A stretch of 5,507 nucleotides of DNA, taken from the NCBI GenBank assembly GCA_905236895.1, contig CAJOQI010000141.1:1-5507 (forward strand), written 5' to 3'. Below, piece by piece: positions 1-5,507 of the stretch; the first letter of the stretch is position 1, and every line of letters begins with the position of its first letter. The stretch comes from an uncultured Peptostreptococcaceae bacterium. Lineage in GTDB: Bacteria > Bacillota > Clostridia > Peptostreptococcales > Anaerovoracaceae. The translations under genes and the position numbers were made by a program. The notes under the pieces were generated by a model. The model was not told where the DNA came from, did not search any database, and saw only the letters and a program-made list of their open reading frames with translations.

Positions 1-246
1 AGCTTTGAGACAATCACCTTCCTTTCCCAAAAGGTGGATGAGCTATCCTTAAATACGGTGCTCACCATAGATGGAAGCGACAAGAAAATTTCGGAAACCA
101 TAGTCCAGAGCACCAAGAAGGGTGACCAAAAGATTCTTTCCTTCGACTCCATGCAGTCAATTACCAAGAAGGATGTGGGTGAGGGGAAAACATATCTTTC
201 TATAATGGAAAAGAATTTGGAAATCCTAAAAGAAGCGCTCAAATAA
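1..246 (+). CDS. znuA: Zinc ABC transporter substrate-binding protein, C-terminal 81 residues (5' end outside window)
   Basis: This is the 3' end of a reading frame open from base 1 and ending with TAA at 244-246. The tail reads FDSMQSITKKDVGEG, then TYLSIMEKNLEILKEALK. That is the characteristic end of ZnuA/AdcA-type cluster A-I metal-binding proteins: the SMQS(I/V)T segment, then an amphipathic final helix. Family members capture Zn2+ outside the membrane and hand it to the ZnuB permease. The metal-binding histidines and the signal peptide lie upstream of the window. The in-frame GTG at 34 is internal and not a real start. The assignment is supported by znuC 47 bp downstream and znuB after it. 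A manganese-type homologue is possible, but the C-terminus looks like the zinc subgroup. Confidence 0.85.
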   Translation, partial: SFETITFLSQKVDELSLNTVLTIDGSDKKISETIVQSTKKGDQKILSFDSMQSITKKDVGEGKTYLSIMEKNLEILKEALK

Positions 247-293
247 AATAACTTAAATGGCTTGAGATAATTTGAGATAGATGGTGTGTAATA

Positions 294-1004
294 ATGGCTT
301 TGATAACCGTTGAGAATCTAACCTTGGGATACGAATCTCAGACAATAGTGGATAATCTTAACTTCACTGTTAATGCAGGGGATTATCTTTGCATAGTTGG
401 AGAAAACGGATCGGGCAAGACCACCCTTATGAAGACTTTGCTGGGACTTAGGGAGCCTATGGGGGGCACCATCAAAGAAGGGGACGGCCTTAAGAAAAAT
501 GAAATCGGTTATCTTCCCCAGCAGACTGTTGTCCAAAAGGACTTCCCTGCATCAGTGAGGGAAATCGTTCTCTCCGGATGTCAGGGGAGGCAGGGGCTGA
601 AACCCTTCTACAGCAAAGAGGACAAAAAGCTGGCGGAAGAGAATATGGAAAAAATGGGACTTACCAAGCTGGCGGACCGTTGCTATCGCAATCTCTCCGG
701 GGGACAGCAACAAAGAGTTCTTCTTGCCAGGGCTCTTTGTTCCACCAGTAAGGTTCTGCTGTTGGATGAGCCGGTATCCGGTCTTGATCCCAAGGTGACA
801 CAGGAAATGTACGACCTTATAAGGGACCTTAACAAAGACGGGGTTACAATCATAATGATTTCCCACGATATTGAAGCGGCGGTAAAATACGCGGATCATA
901 TTTTAAGCATAGGAGAAGAGAATTTCTTCGGCACAAAGGAAGAATATCTTGAGAGGGATGAGGAAAAGTTCCTCTTGATGAAGAAGGGAGGAAGCGATCA
1001 ATGA
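294..1004 (+). CDS. znuC: Zinc ABC transporter ATP-binding protein
   Basis: This 236-residue cytoplasmic ATPase energises zinc uptake through ZnuB. All ABC motifs are present in order: Walker A GENGSGKT (residues 36-43), Q-loop GYLPQQ (72-77), signature LSGGQQQR (134-141), Walker B VLLLDE (154-159), D-loop SGLD (162-165) and H-loop ISHD with His191. The length is normal for the metal-chelate ABC ATPase family. The ATG at 294 is the only good start in this frame. The ribosome binding site is weak (a GATGG-like stretch around 280-284), which suggests partial dependence on translation from znuA. The stop overlaps the znuB start in an ATGA. Zinc rather than manganese specificity is inferred from the substrate-binding protein tail. 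Confidence 0.93.
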   Translation: MALITVENLTLGYESQTIVDNLNFTVNAGDYLCIVGENGSGKTTLMKTLLGLREPMGGTIKEGDGLKKNEIGYLPQQTVVQKDFPASVREIVLSGCQGRQGLKPFYSKEDKKLAEENMEKMGLTKLADRCYRNLSGGQQQRVLLARALCSTSKVLLLDEPVSGLDPKVTQEMYDLIRDLNKDGVTIIMISHDIEAAVKYADHILSIGEENFFGTKEEYLERDEEKFLLMKKGGSDQ

Positions 1005-1849
1005 TAGAAAAACTGTTCATGTATCTTCAATATCCCTTCGTTCAATATGCTCTTATTGTTGGGGTTTTGGTTGCTCTCTGTTCATCCCTTTTGGGGGTGA
1101 CCTTGGTTCTTAAGAGATTCTCTTTCATAGGAGATGGCCTCTCTCACGTGGCCTTTGGTGCCATTTCCATTGCTGCGGTAATGAACCTGACCAACGAAAT
1201 GCTCTTGGTTCTTCCAATAACCATAGTGAGCGCCATCCTTCTTCTTAAGACGGGGCAGAATGCCAAAATCAAAGGAGATGCTGCGGTGGCAATGATTTCC
1301 GTGGGCGCCTTGGCCTTCGGTTATCTTATAATGAATATCTTTTCCACATCATCCAATCTTTCGGGGGACGTTTGCGTAACTCTTTTCGGTTCCACATCCA
1401 TAATGACCCTTACGGTTAAGGAGGTATGGCTTTGCATAGTTCTTTCCATTGCGGTGGTGGTGATTTTCATTTTGTTCTATAACAAAATTTTCGCCGTTAC
1501 CTTTGATGAGGATTTTGCAAGGGCAACAGGAACCAGAGCTGAAGCATATAATCTTCTCATTGCGGTGGTAATTGCCATAATAATCGTTCTGGCCATGAAT
1601 CTGGTGGGATCCCTATTGATTTCTGCCCTGGTGATTTTCCCTGCATTATCAGCAATGAGAATCTACGACAATTTCAAGAGCGTAACCATTTTTTCCGCAA
1701 TCCTTTCGGTTATCTGCGCCTTGACTGGACTTATAATCGCAATTCTGGCAGGAACTCCCGTAGGATCAACAATTGTTGCGGTGGATGTGGTGGCATTCGG
1801 AATATGTTATATTATCGGTGCGTTAAAGAGTAAAGGGGCTATAGCATGA
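1001..1849 (+). CDS. znuB: Zinc ABC transporter permease
   Basis: This 282-residue integral membrane protein of the ABC-3 (ZnuB/MntB/TroC) family forms the zinc channel. Hydrophobic spans run from about residue 17 (QYALIVGVLVALCSSLLG) to the C-terminus (VVAFGICYIIGALKSKG), roughly eight in total. The conserved family segment GDGLSHVAFG sits at residues 44-53, and the long VIAIIIVLAMNLVGSLLISA helix pair with the following VIFPAL is typical of the family. The ATG at 1001 overlaps the znuC stop by 4 bp. It has a good Shine-Dalgarno GGAGG at 987-991, 9 nt upstream, so translation is both coupled and independently initiated. No truncation or frameshift is seen. Confidence 0.93.
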   Translation: MIEKLFMYLQYPFVQYALIVGVLVALCSSLLGVTLVLKRFSFIGDGLSHVAFGAISIAAVMNLTNEMLLVLPITIVSAILLLKTGQNAKIKGDAAVAMISVGALAFGYLIMNIFSTSSNLSGDVCVTLFGSTSIMTLTVKEVWLCIVLSIAVVVIFILFYNKIFAVTFDEDFARATGTRAEAYNLLIAVVIAIIIVLAMNLVGSLLISALVIFPALSAMRIYDNFKSVTIFSAILSVICALTGLIIAILAGTPVGSTIVAVDVVAFGICYIIGALKSKGAIA

Positions 1850-2091
1850 AGAAGAAAGTGAGATTAGGTTTAGCCATTGCTTTGTTTGGTCTTCTGATTC
1901 TTTCGGCTTGTGGAAATACGGAGGAGTCCGGAGATATGTCCGGCGGAAAGGCTGAACCCATAGCGGAAGTGGATGATCAGGCAAGAGATGAGGACCCGGG
2001 AGACGGGGATGAATTGGAGGAAGAATATGATGAATCTGCGTTGGGGTCTTCCATAGTCGTGAAGAGGGGAAATATGTCTATATCAGTTTGA
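1846..2091 (+). CDS. Small acidic lipoprotein of unknown function in the zinc uptake operon
   Basis: This 81-residue protein has a textbook lipoprotein signal peptide: MKKKVR, a hydrophobic stretch LGLAIALFGLLI, then lipobox LSAC with Cys22. The mature part of about 60 residues is very rich in Asp and Glu (for example DEDPGDGDELEEEYDES) and has no cysteine beyond the lipidated one and no histidine. I recognise no domain. The start ATG overlaps the znuB stop (ATGA), with AAAGGGG at 1832-1838 seven nt upstream. Its place directly after znuB suggests a membrane-anchored accessory of metal uptake, perhaps weak cation binding by the acidic stretch, but this is inference. Near the 3' end an in-frame GGGAAAT heptamer (2067-2073) could shift readers into the frame of the next gene. 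Gene reality is well supported; function is unknown. Confidence 0.8.
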   Translation: MKKKVRLGLAIALFGLLILSACGNTEESGDMSGGKAEPIAEVDDQARDEDPGDGDELEEEYDESALGSSIVVKRGNMSISV

Positions 2092-2126
2092 AGGATACCC
2101 AAATTGAAGAATTATATGGGGGCAAA

Positions 2127-2663
2127 ATGAGTAATAAGGTGGATTATAAAGAAGAAGCCAAGTGGTGGGCCAAGGCAGGAGCCTTTGCTCTTGGTGCGAC
2201 CATATTCATTAACGGCGCAGTAGTGGTAAATGCCAAGGTTCCTTCATCATCCATGGAGAATACCTTGGTGCCGGGAGACAGATTCTTTGCCAACCGACTG
2301 GCATATAAAACCGAGAATCCGAAGCGCTTTGATGTTATCGTATTCAAATATCCGGATGACGAAAGCAAACTTTTCATTAAGCGCATCATTGGCCTTCCGG
2401 GAGAGAAGGTAGAGGTGGTGGATGGCAAGGTCTATATAGACGGCAGCGACTTTCCCCTTGAGGAAAGCTATATCAAAGAACCCATGGAAGGCTCCTTTGG
2501 ACCCTATGAAGTGCCGGAGGACTGCTATTTCGTAATGGGGGACAACAGAAACAATTCCAACGACTCCAGGATGTGGGAGAATTCCTCTGTTCATAGAGAT
2601 AAGATAGTCGGAAAGGGTCTTATTATCTATTGGCCGCCAAGCCATGCAGGTACCATTGATTAG
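2127..2663 (+). CDS. lepB: Type I signal peptidase
   Basis: This 178-residue membrane protease removes signal peptides from exported proteins on the outer face of the membrane. One N-terminal span (about residues 17-36) is followed by Box B VPSSSMENTL with the likely nucleophile Ser42. Box C/D FIKRIIGLPGE follows with the general base Lys85, and then Box E MGDNRNNSNDSR. The size and single span match Gram-positive SipS-type enzymes. I chose the ATG at 2127 because GGGGG at 2118-2122 precedes it by 4 nt. An in-frame TTG at 2088, overlapping the previous stop, would add 13 residues but has its nearest purine-rich site (AGAGGGGAA) about 15 nt away. The gene is the last of the operon. Lipoproteins such as its neighbour need signal peptidase II, so it probably serves general secretion. 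Confidence 0.92.
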   Translation: MSNKVDYKEEAKWWAKAGAFALGATIFINGAVVVNAKVPSSSMENTLVPGDRFFANRLAYKTENPKRFDVIVFKYPDDESKLFIKRIIGLPGEKVEVVDGKVYIDGSDFPLEESYIKEPMEGSFGPYEVPEDCYFVMGDNRNNSNDSRMWENSSVHRDKIVGKGLIIYWPPSHAGTID

Positions 2664-2719
2664 CCGTGGCGCTCTGAACAGAGGAAAACCATAGGAATAA
2701 AGTGAGCGGAATAATAATA

Positions 2720-2740
2720 GGCCTCGCAAGTAGCGAGGCC
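2720..2740. terminator. Hairpin terminator between convergent lepB and gloA
   Basis: A perfect 8-bp inverted repeat, GGCCTCGC (2720-2727) and GCGAGGCC (2733-2740), encloses a 5-nt loop AAGTA. Read on the - strand it is followed by the T-rich TATTATTATT and lies 18 nt after the gloA stop, so it is a reasonable gloA terminator. Read on the + strand, 57 nt after lepB, only TT follows the stem, so termination of the zinc operon here is less certain. Confidence 0.75.
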
Positions 2741-2757
2741 TTAACTATGGGCTGCGA

Positions 2758-3129
2758 TTATCTCCTTTCGGGGATGACTTCCAACCAATATCCGTCCGGG
2801 TCTTGGATGAAATAGATTCCCATATCCGGATTCTCAAAACAGATGCAGCCCATCTCTTCGTGGAGCTTGTGAGCTGCCTCAAAGTCATCGGTGCGGAAGG
2901 CCAGATGGAATTCCTCTTCTCCGATATCGTATTTGTCGGGGTGTTCACGAAGCCAGGTAAGCTCCAGCTCGAACTCCGATTCTTCGTTTCCGATATAGAC
3001 GATTATGAAAGAGCCGTCGGCTGCTTCCTTCCTGCGCTTTTCCGTTAAACCAAGAGCCTTTTCGTAAAAGGCTAGGGATGTATTCAGGTCTTGCACGTTG
3101 TAGTTTTCATGAATCATCTTCAACTTCAT
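2758..3129 (-). CDS. gloA: Glyoxalase I-like protein (lactoylglutathione lyase, VOC family)
   Basis: This 123-residue vicinal-oxygen-chelate protein is probably a cytoplasmic metal-dependent lyase that detoxifies methylglyoxal as its thiol adduct. It has the two-module VOC pattern and all four positions expected for metal ligands of E. coli-type GlxI: His7 (MIHENYNV), Glu56 (FELELTW), His75 (EEEFHLAF) and Glu117 (DPDGYWLEVIPE). The start at 3129 is chosen because AAAGGA lies 9 nt upstream on the - strand. An ATG six codons earlier (3147) has no ribosome binding site. It stands alone, convergent to the zinc operon and divergent from the flavoenzyme gene. The thiol cofactor is not known, since many Clostridia lack glutathione. 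Another VOC activity is possible, although the full ligand set favours glyoxalase I. Confidence 0.85.
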   Translation of the reverse strand: MKLKMIHENYNVQDLNTSLAFYEKALGLTEKRRKEAADGSFIIVYIGNEESEFELELTWLREHPDKYDIGEEEFHLAFRTDDFEAAHKLHEEMGCICFENPDMGIYFIQDPDGYWLEVIPERR

Positions 3130-3192
3130 TTTTCCATTTCCTTTCATGACTGATTAATTACAATCGTGGTGCCCGTAAGTCTTAGCAAATCA

Positions 3193-3198
3193 ATTATA
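3193..3198 (-). promoter_or_regulatory. Probable -10 element of the gloA promoter
   Basis: The - strand reads a perfect TATAAT here, 64 nt upstream of the chosen gloA start. No good -35 hexamer is seen at 16-18 bp (the best is TATCTC), so the promoter may be weak or activator-dependent. Transcription would start near 3186. Confidence 0.5.
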
Positions 3199-3226
3199 CA
3201 CCATACAATGTTGCGGAGATAGGGTT

Positions 3227-3262
3227 ATGCGATTATCTGTGCCTTTGGAAAAAAGAGGCTAA
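3227..3262 (+). CDS. Possible 11-codon leader ORF
   Basis: An ATG at 3227 opens an 11-residue frame, MRLSVPLEKRG, ending in TAA at 3260-3262. It is preceded by the purine-rich GGAGATAGGG (3215-3224), a plausible ribosome binding site with GGAG 8 nt from the ATG. Its last eight codons run through the hairpin at 3239-3268, so a translating ribosome would disrupt that structure. A possible promoter is TTAGCA (3182-3187), 16 bp, TACAAT (3204-3209), which would start transcription close to 3216, at the edge of the binding site. Such short frames occur by chance, so this is tentative. Confidence 0.25.
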   Translation: MRLSVPLEKRG

Positions 3263-3268
3263 AGGCAC
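3239..3268. repeat. Inverted repeat / RNA hairpin in the intergenic region
   Basis: A perfect 8-bp inverted repeat, GTGCCTTT (3239-3246) and AAAGGCAC (3261-3268), encloses a 14-nt purine-rich loop. It lies between the possible leader ORF and the terminator at 3292-3319. It could be an RNA stem or an operator for a dimeric regulator; the sequence alone does not decide. Confidence 0.5.
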
Positions 3269-3291
3269 GGTAAATAAGGCGATAAATCTTT

Positions 3292-3319
3292 AAAAGGTGC
3301 GACGAGGCGCACTTTTTTT
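3292..3319 (+). terminator. Rho-independent terminator upstream of the flavoenzyme promoter
   Basis: The stem AAAAGGTGCG (3292-3301) pairs with CGCACTTTTT (3308-3317), including one G-U pair, around a 6-nt loop ACGAGG. The arm runs into a seven-T tract (3313-3319). This is a standard intrinsic terminator on the + strand. No conventional gene reads into it: the nearest + strand gene, lepB, ends about 630 bp upstream behind another hairpin. It therefore ends either a short unannotated transcript or read-through. Its T tract overlaps the -35 of the next promoter. Confidence 0.8.
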
Positions 3320-3347
3320 GACCTGAAAAACACAAAAAGGTTATAAT
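3318..3347 (+). promoter_or_regulatory. Sigma-A type promoter of the flavoenzyme gene
   Basis: The -35 TTGACC (3318-3323) and a perfect -10 TATAAT (3342-3347) are separated by 18 bp. Transcription would start around 3354, giving a 5' leader of about 36 nt that ends in AAGGAGG (3379-3385), 4 nt before the ATG. Near-consensus elements and a strong ribosome binding site predict high expression. Confidence 0.8.
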
Positions 3348-3389
3348 TATTGTAACTGGTTTAGTAAGCCTATTAAGAAAGGAGGCCAA

Positions 3390-5507
3390 ATGAAGAAAAT
3401 ATTAGTAGTATTACTAAGTGTATTGCTTGTGCTCGCCATTGCTGCTTGCGGTGGTCAGAAACCTGCTCCCGCAGATAACGGTGGAGCCGCTGAAGAAGCA
3501 GCTGAAGAAGTAGAAGCACTATACACACCCGGAACCTATAAAGGAACCGGTGCTGGTTTTGGCGGTGATGTTGAGTTAGAGGTTACAGTTTCTGAAAATG
3601 CAATCGAAAAGATTGAGATTGTAAGTGATTCTGAAACTGCAGGTCGTGCGGAAACAGATAAGGCTAAAGAGGATGTTATTAAGAACATCATAGAAGCAGG
3701 TTCTGCTGAAGTAGACGACGTAACAGGCGCTACAATGACAAGCGATGCAATTCAGGCAGCTGTAACTATGGCACTTGCTCAAGCAACCGGAGAAGCAACG
3801 GAGCCAGCAGCTGCAGCTGAAGAAGCAGCAACAGAAGAAGCTGGAACAATGTTCACAGCCGGAACCTATGAACAGACAGTAAGTGGCCGTAATGGCAAGA
3901 TGACAGTGGAAGTTGTGCTGGGAGAAGACAAGATTGAAGCCGTCAATGTTAAGGAACATCAGGAGACAGAAACTGTTGCCAGTGTTGCTCTTGAAAGAAT
4001 TCCCAGCAAGATTGTTGAACTGCAGACAACCAATATTGATACTGTAACCGGTGCAACTGTTACCAGTAACGCTATCATTTATGCAGTTAAGCAGGCAGTA
4101 AGCGAAGCCGGTGGCGATCAGGCAGCATTGGATGCTATAGATGGTAAAGCTAAGCCACAGGAAACTGTTGAAAAGACCGCTGATGTTATCGTTGTTGGTG
4201 GTGGCGGAGCCGGTATGGCCAGTGCTCTTGCTGCAGCTGATGGTGGAGCATCTGTTATCTTGATTGAAAAGACATCAATGCTCGGCGGTAACACAGTTGT
4301 TTGCGGTGGTGCAATGAATGCCGCAGATACTGAGTGGGCTGCTCAATTTGATCCTGTAGCAGGCGAAGATACTACATTGGAACAGTATGCAGCTATTGAT
4401 GTTGCTACACTTCCTGAAGAATATCAGGCTGACTTCTTGACATTAAAGGCACAGATTGAGGAGTATTTGGCTGGTGATAGATCCAAGCACTTTGATTCTG
4501 TAGAACTTCACAAATTCCAGACAATGTACCATGGTCTGCGTCAAGACCTTAAGGGCGAAACCGTTTATGGTAACTACGACCTGGTTAGCGTATTAACCGA
4601 AAAGGCTATGGAAGCCATTGACTGGTTAGGCGAAAAGGGAATCCAGTGGGATAATTCCAAGGTAACCCAGCCTACAGGAGCTATGTGGCGTAGAGGCCAT
4701 AACACTTCAATGATTAAGGGTACTGAATACGTTGTTGCGCTTGAGCCTGTTATTGCAGCAGCCGGCGAAATAATGTATGAGACAGCAGGTAAGGAACTGA
4801 TTATTGAAGACGGCAGAGTTGTTGGCGTTAAGGCTGAGCAGGCTGACGGAACAGAAGTTATCTTACATGCAAATAAGGCAGTTATACTTGCTTGCGGCGG
4901 TTTTGGTAACAACATTGAAATGTGTCAGGAATACAATACCTATTGGGCTGAAATTCCAGATGATATGAAAACTACCAATGCCAGCGGTCAAACCGGTGAT
5001 GGTATCACCATGGGTCTCCAGGCAGGTGCTGCTTTAACAGGAATGAACTTCATCCAGTTGATGCATGTTTCCGATCCGGTATCCGGCGACCTGTTCACAG
5101 GACTCATTCCTCAGCAGTCAGCTAACTACATCATGTTTAACCAGGAAGGTAAGCGTTTCGTAGCTGAGACTTCACCTCGTGATACTATTGCTCAGGCTGC
5201 AATTGATAATGGTGGTTTATTCTTCCTGATTGCTGACATCGACATTGCTGAAGAAGCTAGATGGCTCTCAGATTGGGAAGTTGAAGTTGAAAATGGCCGT
5301 GCTTATAAGGCAGATACTCTTGAAGAATTGGGTAAATTGATGGGCTATGATGATGCAACTATCGCAACCTTCGTTGAAGAAGTTGAAAAATTCAATAGCT
5401 ATGTTGATGACGCTAACGATCCTGACTTCAATAGAACTGCATTCGATCAGAAGATTGACAACGGTCCATTCTTCGCTACACCGCGTAAACCGGCTATCCA
5501 CCACACA
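3390..5507 (+). CDS. Secreted lipoprotein flavoenzyme: two FMN-binding domains plus fumarate reductase-like FAD domain (3' end outside window)
   Basis: The frame is open for 706 codons from the ATG at 3390 to the window edge. Residues 1-20 are a lipoprotein signal peptide (MKKILVVLLSVLLVLAIAAC, Cys20). An Ala/Glu-rich linker leads to FMN-binding domain 1 (about 46-130), with DVTGATMTS and candidate flavin acceptor Thr115. A second Ala/Glu linker precedes FMN-binding domain 2 (about 156-236), with TVTGATVTS and Thr223. In this family ApbE joins FMN to that threonine. From about residue 264 an FAD domain of the fumarate reductase/flavocytochrome c type begins: VVGGGGAGMASA (268-279), LGGNT (298-302), TGDG (535-538), GKRFVAETSPRD with Arg597, and a terminal HHT. 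It should sit on the outer membrane face and reduce an enoate-type acceptor. Residues 568-585 lack the Glu/Arg of classical fumarate reductase, so no substrate is named. ApbE is not in the window. Confidence 0.9.
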   Translation, partial: MKKILVVLLSVLLVLAIAACGGQKPAPADNGGAAEEAAEEVEALYTPGTYKGTGAGFGGDVELEVTVSENAIEKIEIVSDSETAGRAETDKAKEDVIKNIIEAGSAEVDDVTGATMTSDAIQAAVTMALAQATGEATEPAAAAEEAATEEAGTMFTAGTYEQTVSGRNGKMTVEVVLGEDKIEAVNVKEHQETETVASVALERIPSKIVELQTTNIDTVTGATVTSNAIIYAVKQAVSEAGGDQAALDAIDGKAKPQETVEKTADVIVVGGGGAGMASALAAADGGASVILIEKTSMLGGNTVVCGGAMNAADTEWAAQFDPVAGEDTTLEQYAAIDVATLPEEYQADFLTLKAQIEEYLAGDRSKHFDSVELHKFQTMYHGLRQDLKGETVYGNYDLVSVLTEKAMEAIDWLGEKGIQWDNSKVTQPTGAMWRRGHNTSMIKGTEYVVALEPVIAAAGEIMYETAGKELIIEDGRVVGVKAEQADGTEVILHANKAVILACGGFGNNIEMCQEYNTYWAEIPDDMKTTNASGQTGDGITMGLQAGAALTGMNFIQLMHVSDPVSGDLFTGLIPQQSANYIMFNQEGKRFVAETSPRDTIAQAAIDNGGLFFLIADIDIAEEARWLSDWEVEVENGRAYKADTLEELGKLMGYDDATIATFVEEVEKFNSYVDDANDPDFNRTAFDQKIDNGPFFATPRKPAIHHT

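Noticed and set aside
247..293. A zinc-regulator operator or internal promoter between znuA and znuC
   Set aside because: No palindrome matching known Zur or AdcR boxes and no paired -35/-10 elements are visible in this gap.
552..899. A 115-codon - strand frame inside znuC
   Set aside because: It is antisense to a fully motif-supported ABC ATPase and shows no domain pattern of its own. The same holds for the - strand frame at 318-536.
2672..2683. Small inverted repeat CTCTG/CAGAG after lepB
   Set aside because: The loop is only 2 nt and no T tract follows, so it is not credible as a terminator. The hairpin at 2720-2740 is better.
2247..2729. A 160-codon - strand frame over lepB
   Set aside because: lepB carries all signal peptidase boxes on the + strand, and this antisense frame runs through the terminator hairpin region. 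The frames at 2144-2428 (-) and 2230-2412 (+) are shadows of the same gene.
2745..3048. Frames at 2745-2948 (-) and 2803-3048 (+) over gloA
   Set aside because: Both overlap the gloA gene, whose four metal-ligand positions and VOC pattern are intact. Neither has a ribosome binding site or recognisable motif.
3576..3959. A 127-codon - strand frame with a striking Cys- and Phe-rich translation
   Set aside because: It lies opposite the FMN-binding domains of the flavoenzyme. The Cys/Ser/Phe richness is the mirror of GCA and GAA (Ala/Glu) codons, and it has no ribosome binding site or homology-like motif.
4574..5504. Antisense frames at 4574-4915 and 5268-5504
   Set aside because: They lie opposite the FAD domain and give low-complexity translations without motifs. 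The + strand frame is continuous and recognisable.
1..5507. CRISPR arrays, tRNA or rRNA genes, insertion sequences
   Set aside because: No regularly spaced repeats, cloverleaf-like sequence, transposase frame or terminal inverted repeats were seen.

Overview
The window looks like part of the chromosome of an anaerobic, low-to-mid GC Gram-positive bacterium, most likely a member of the Clostridia. The evidence is strong AGGAGG-type ribosome binding sites, a short single-span signal peptidase I, two lipobox lipoproteins, a metal-dependent glyoxalase I, and a secreted flavin reductase with covalent-FMN type domains. The sequence does not fix the genus.

Left block (1-2663, + strand): one compact operon. 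It begins with the 3' end of a zinc-type substrate-binding protein (znuA), followed by the ATPase (znuC) and the permease (znuB). A small acidic lipoprotein of unknown function and a type I signal peptidase (lepB) come next. znuC/znuB and znuB/lipoprotein overlap by the 4-bp ATGA arrangement, so translation is probably coupled. The operon promoter and any zinc-regulator operator lie upstream of the window.

Middle block (2664-3389): a hairpin at 2720-2740 separates the operon from a convergent glyoxalase I-like gene (gloA) on the - strand. The 3148-3389 intergenic region holds a -10 element for gloA and a possible tiny leader ORF with a hairpin. It also contains a clear rho-independent terminator that abuts a strong sigma-A type promoter (TTGACC, 18 bp, TATAAT) facing right.

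Right block (3390-5507, + strand): the first 706 codons of a large secreted lipoprotein flavoenzyme that runs off the window. It has a lipoprotein signal peptide, two FMN-binding domains each with a TGAT flavin-attachment motif, and then an FAD-dependent fumarate reductase-like domain. It probably passes electrons through its FMN groups to an organic acceptor outside the membrane. Its active-site segment lacks the Glu and Arg of the classical fumarate reductase proton pathway, so its substrate is open.

Points most worth a second look are the substrate of the flavoenzyme, the leader ORF/hairpin/terminator module in front of it, and an in-frame GGGAAAT slippery heptamer that could shift the small lipoprotein into the lepB frame.
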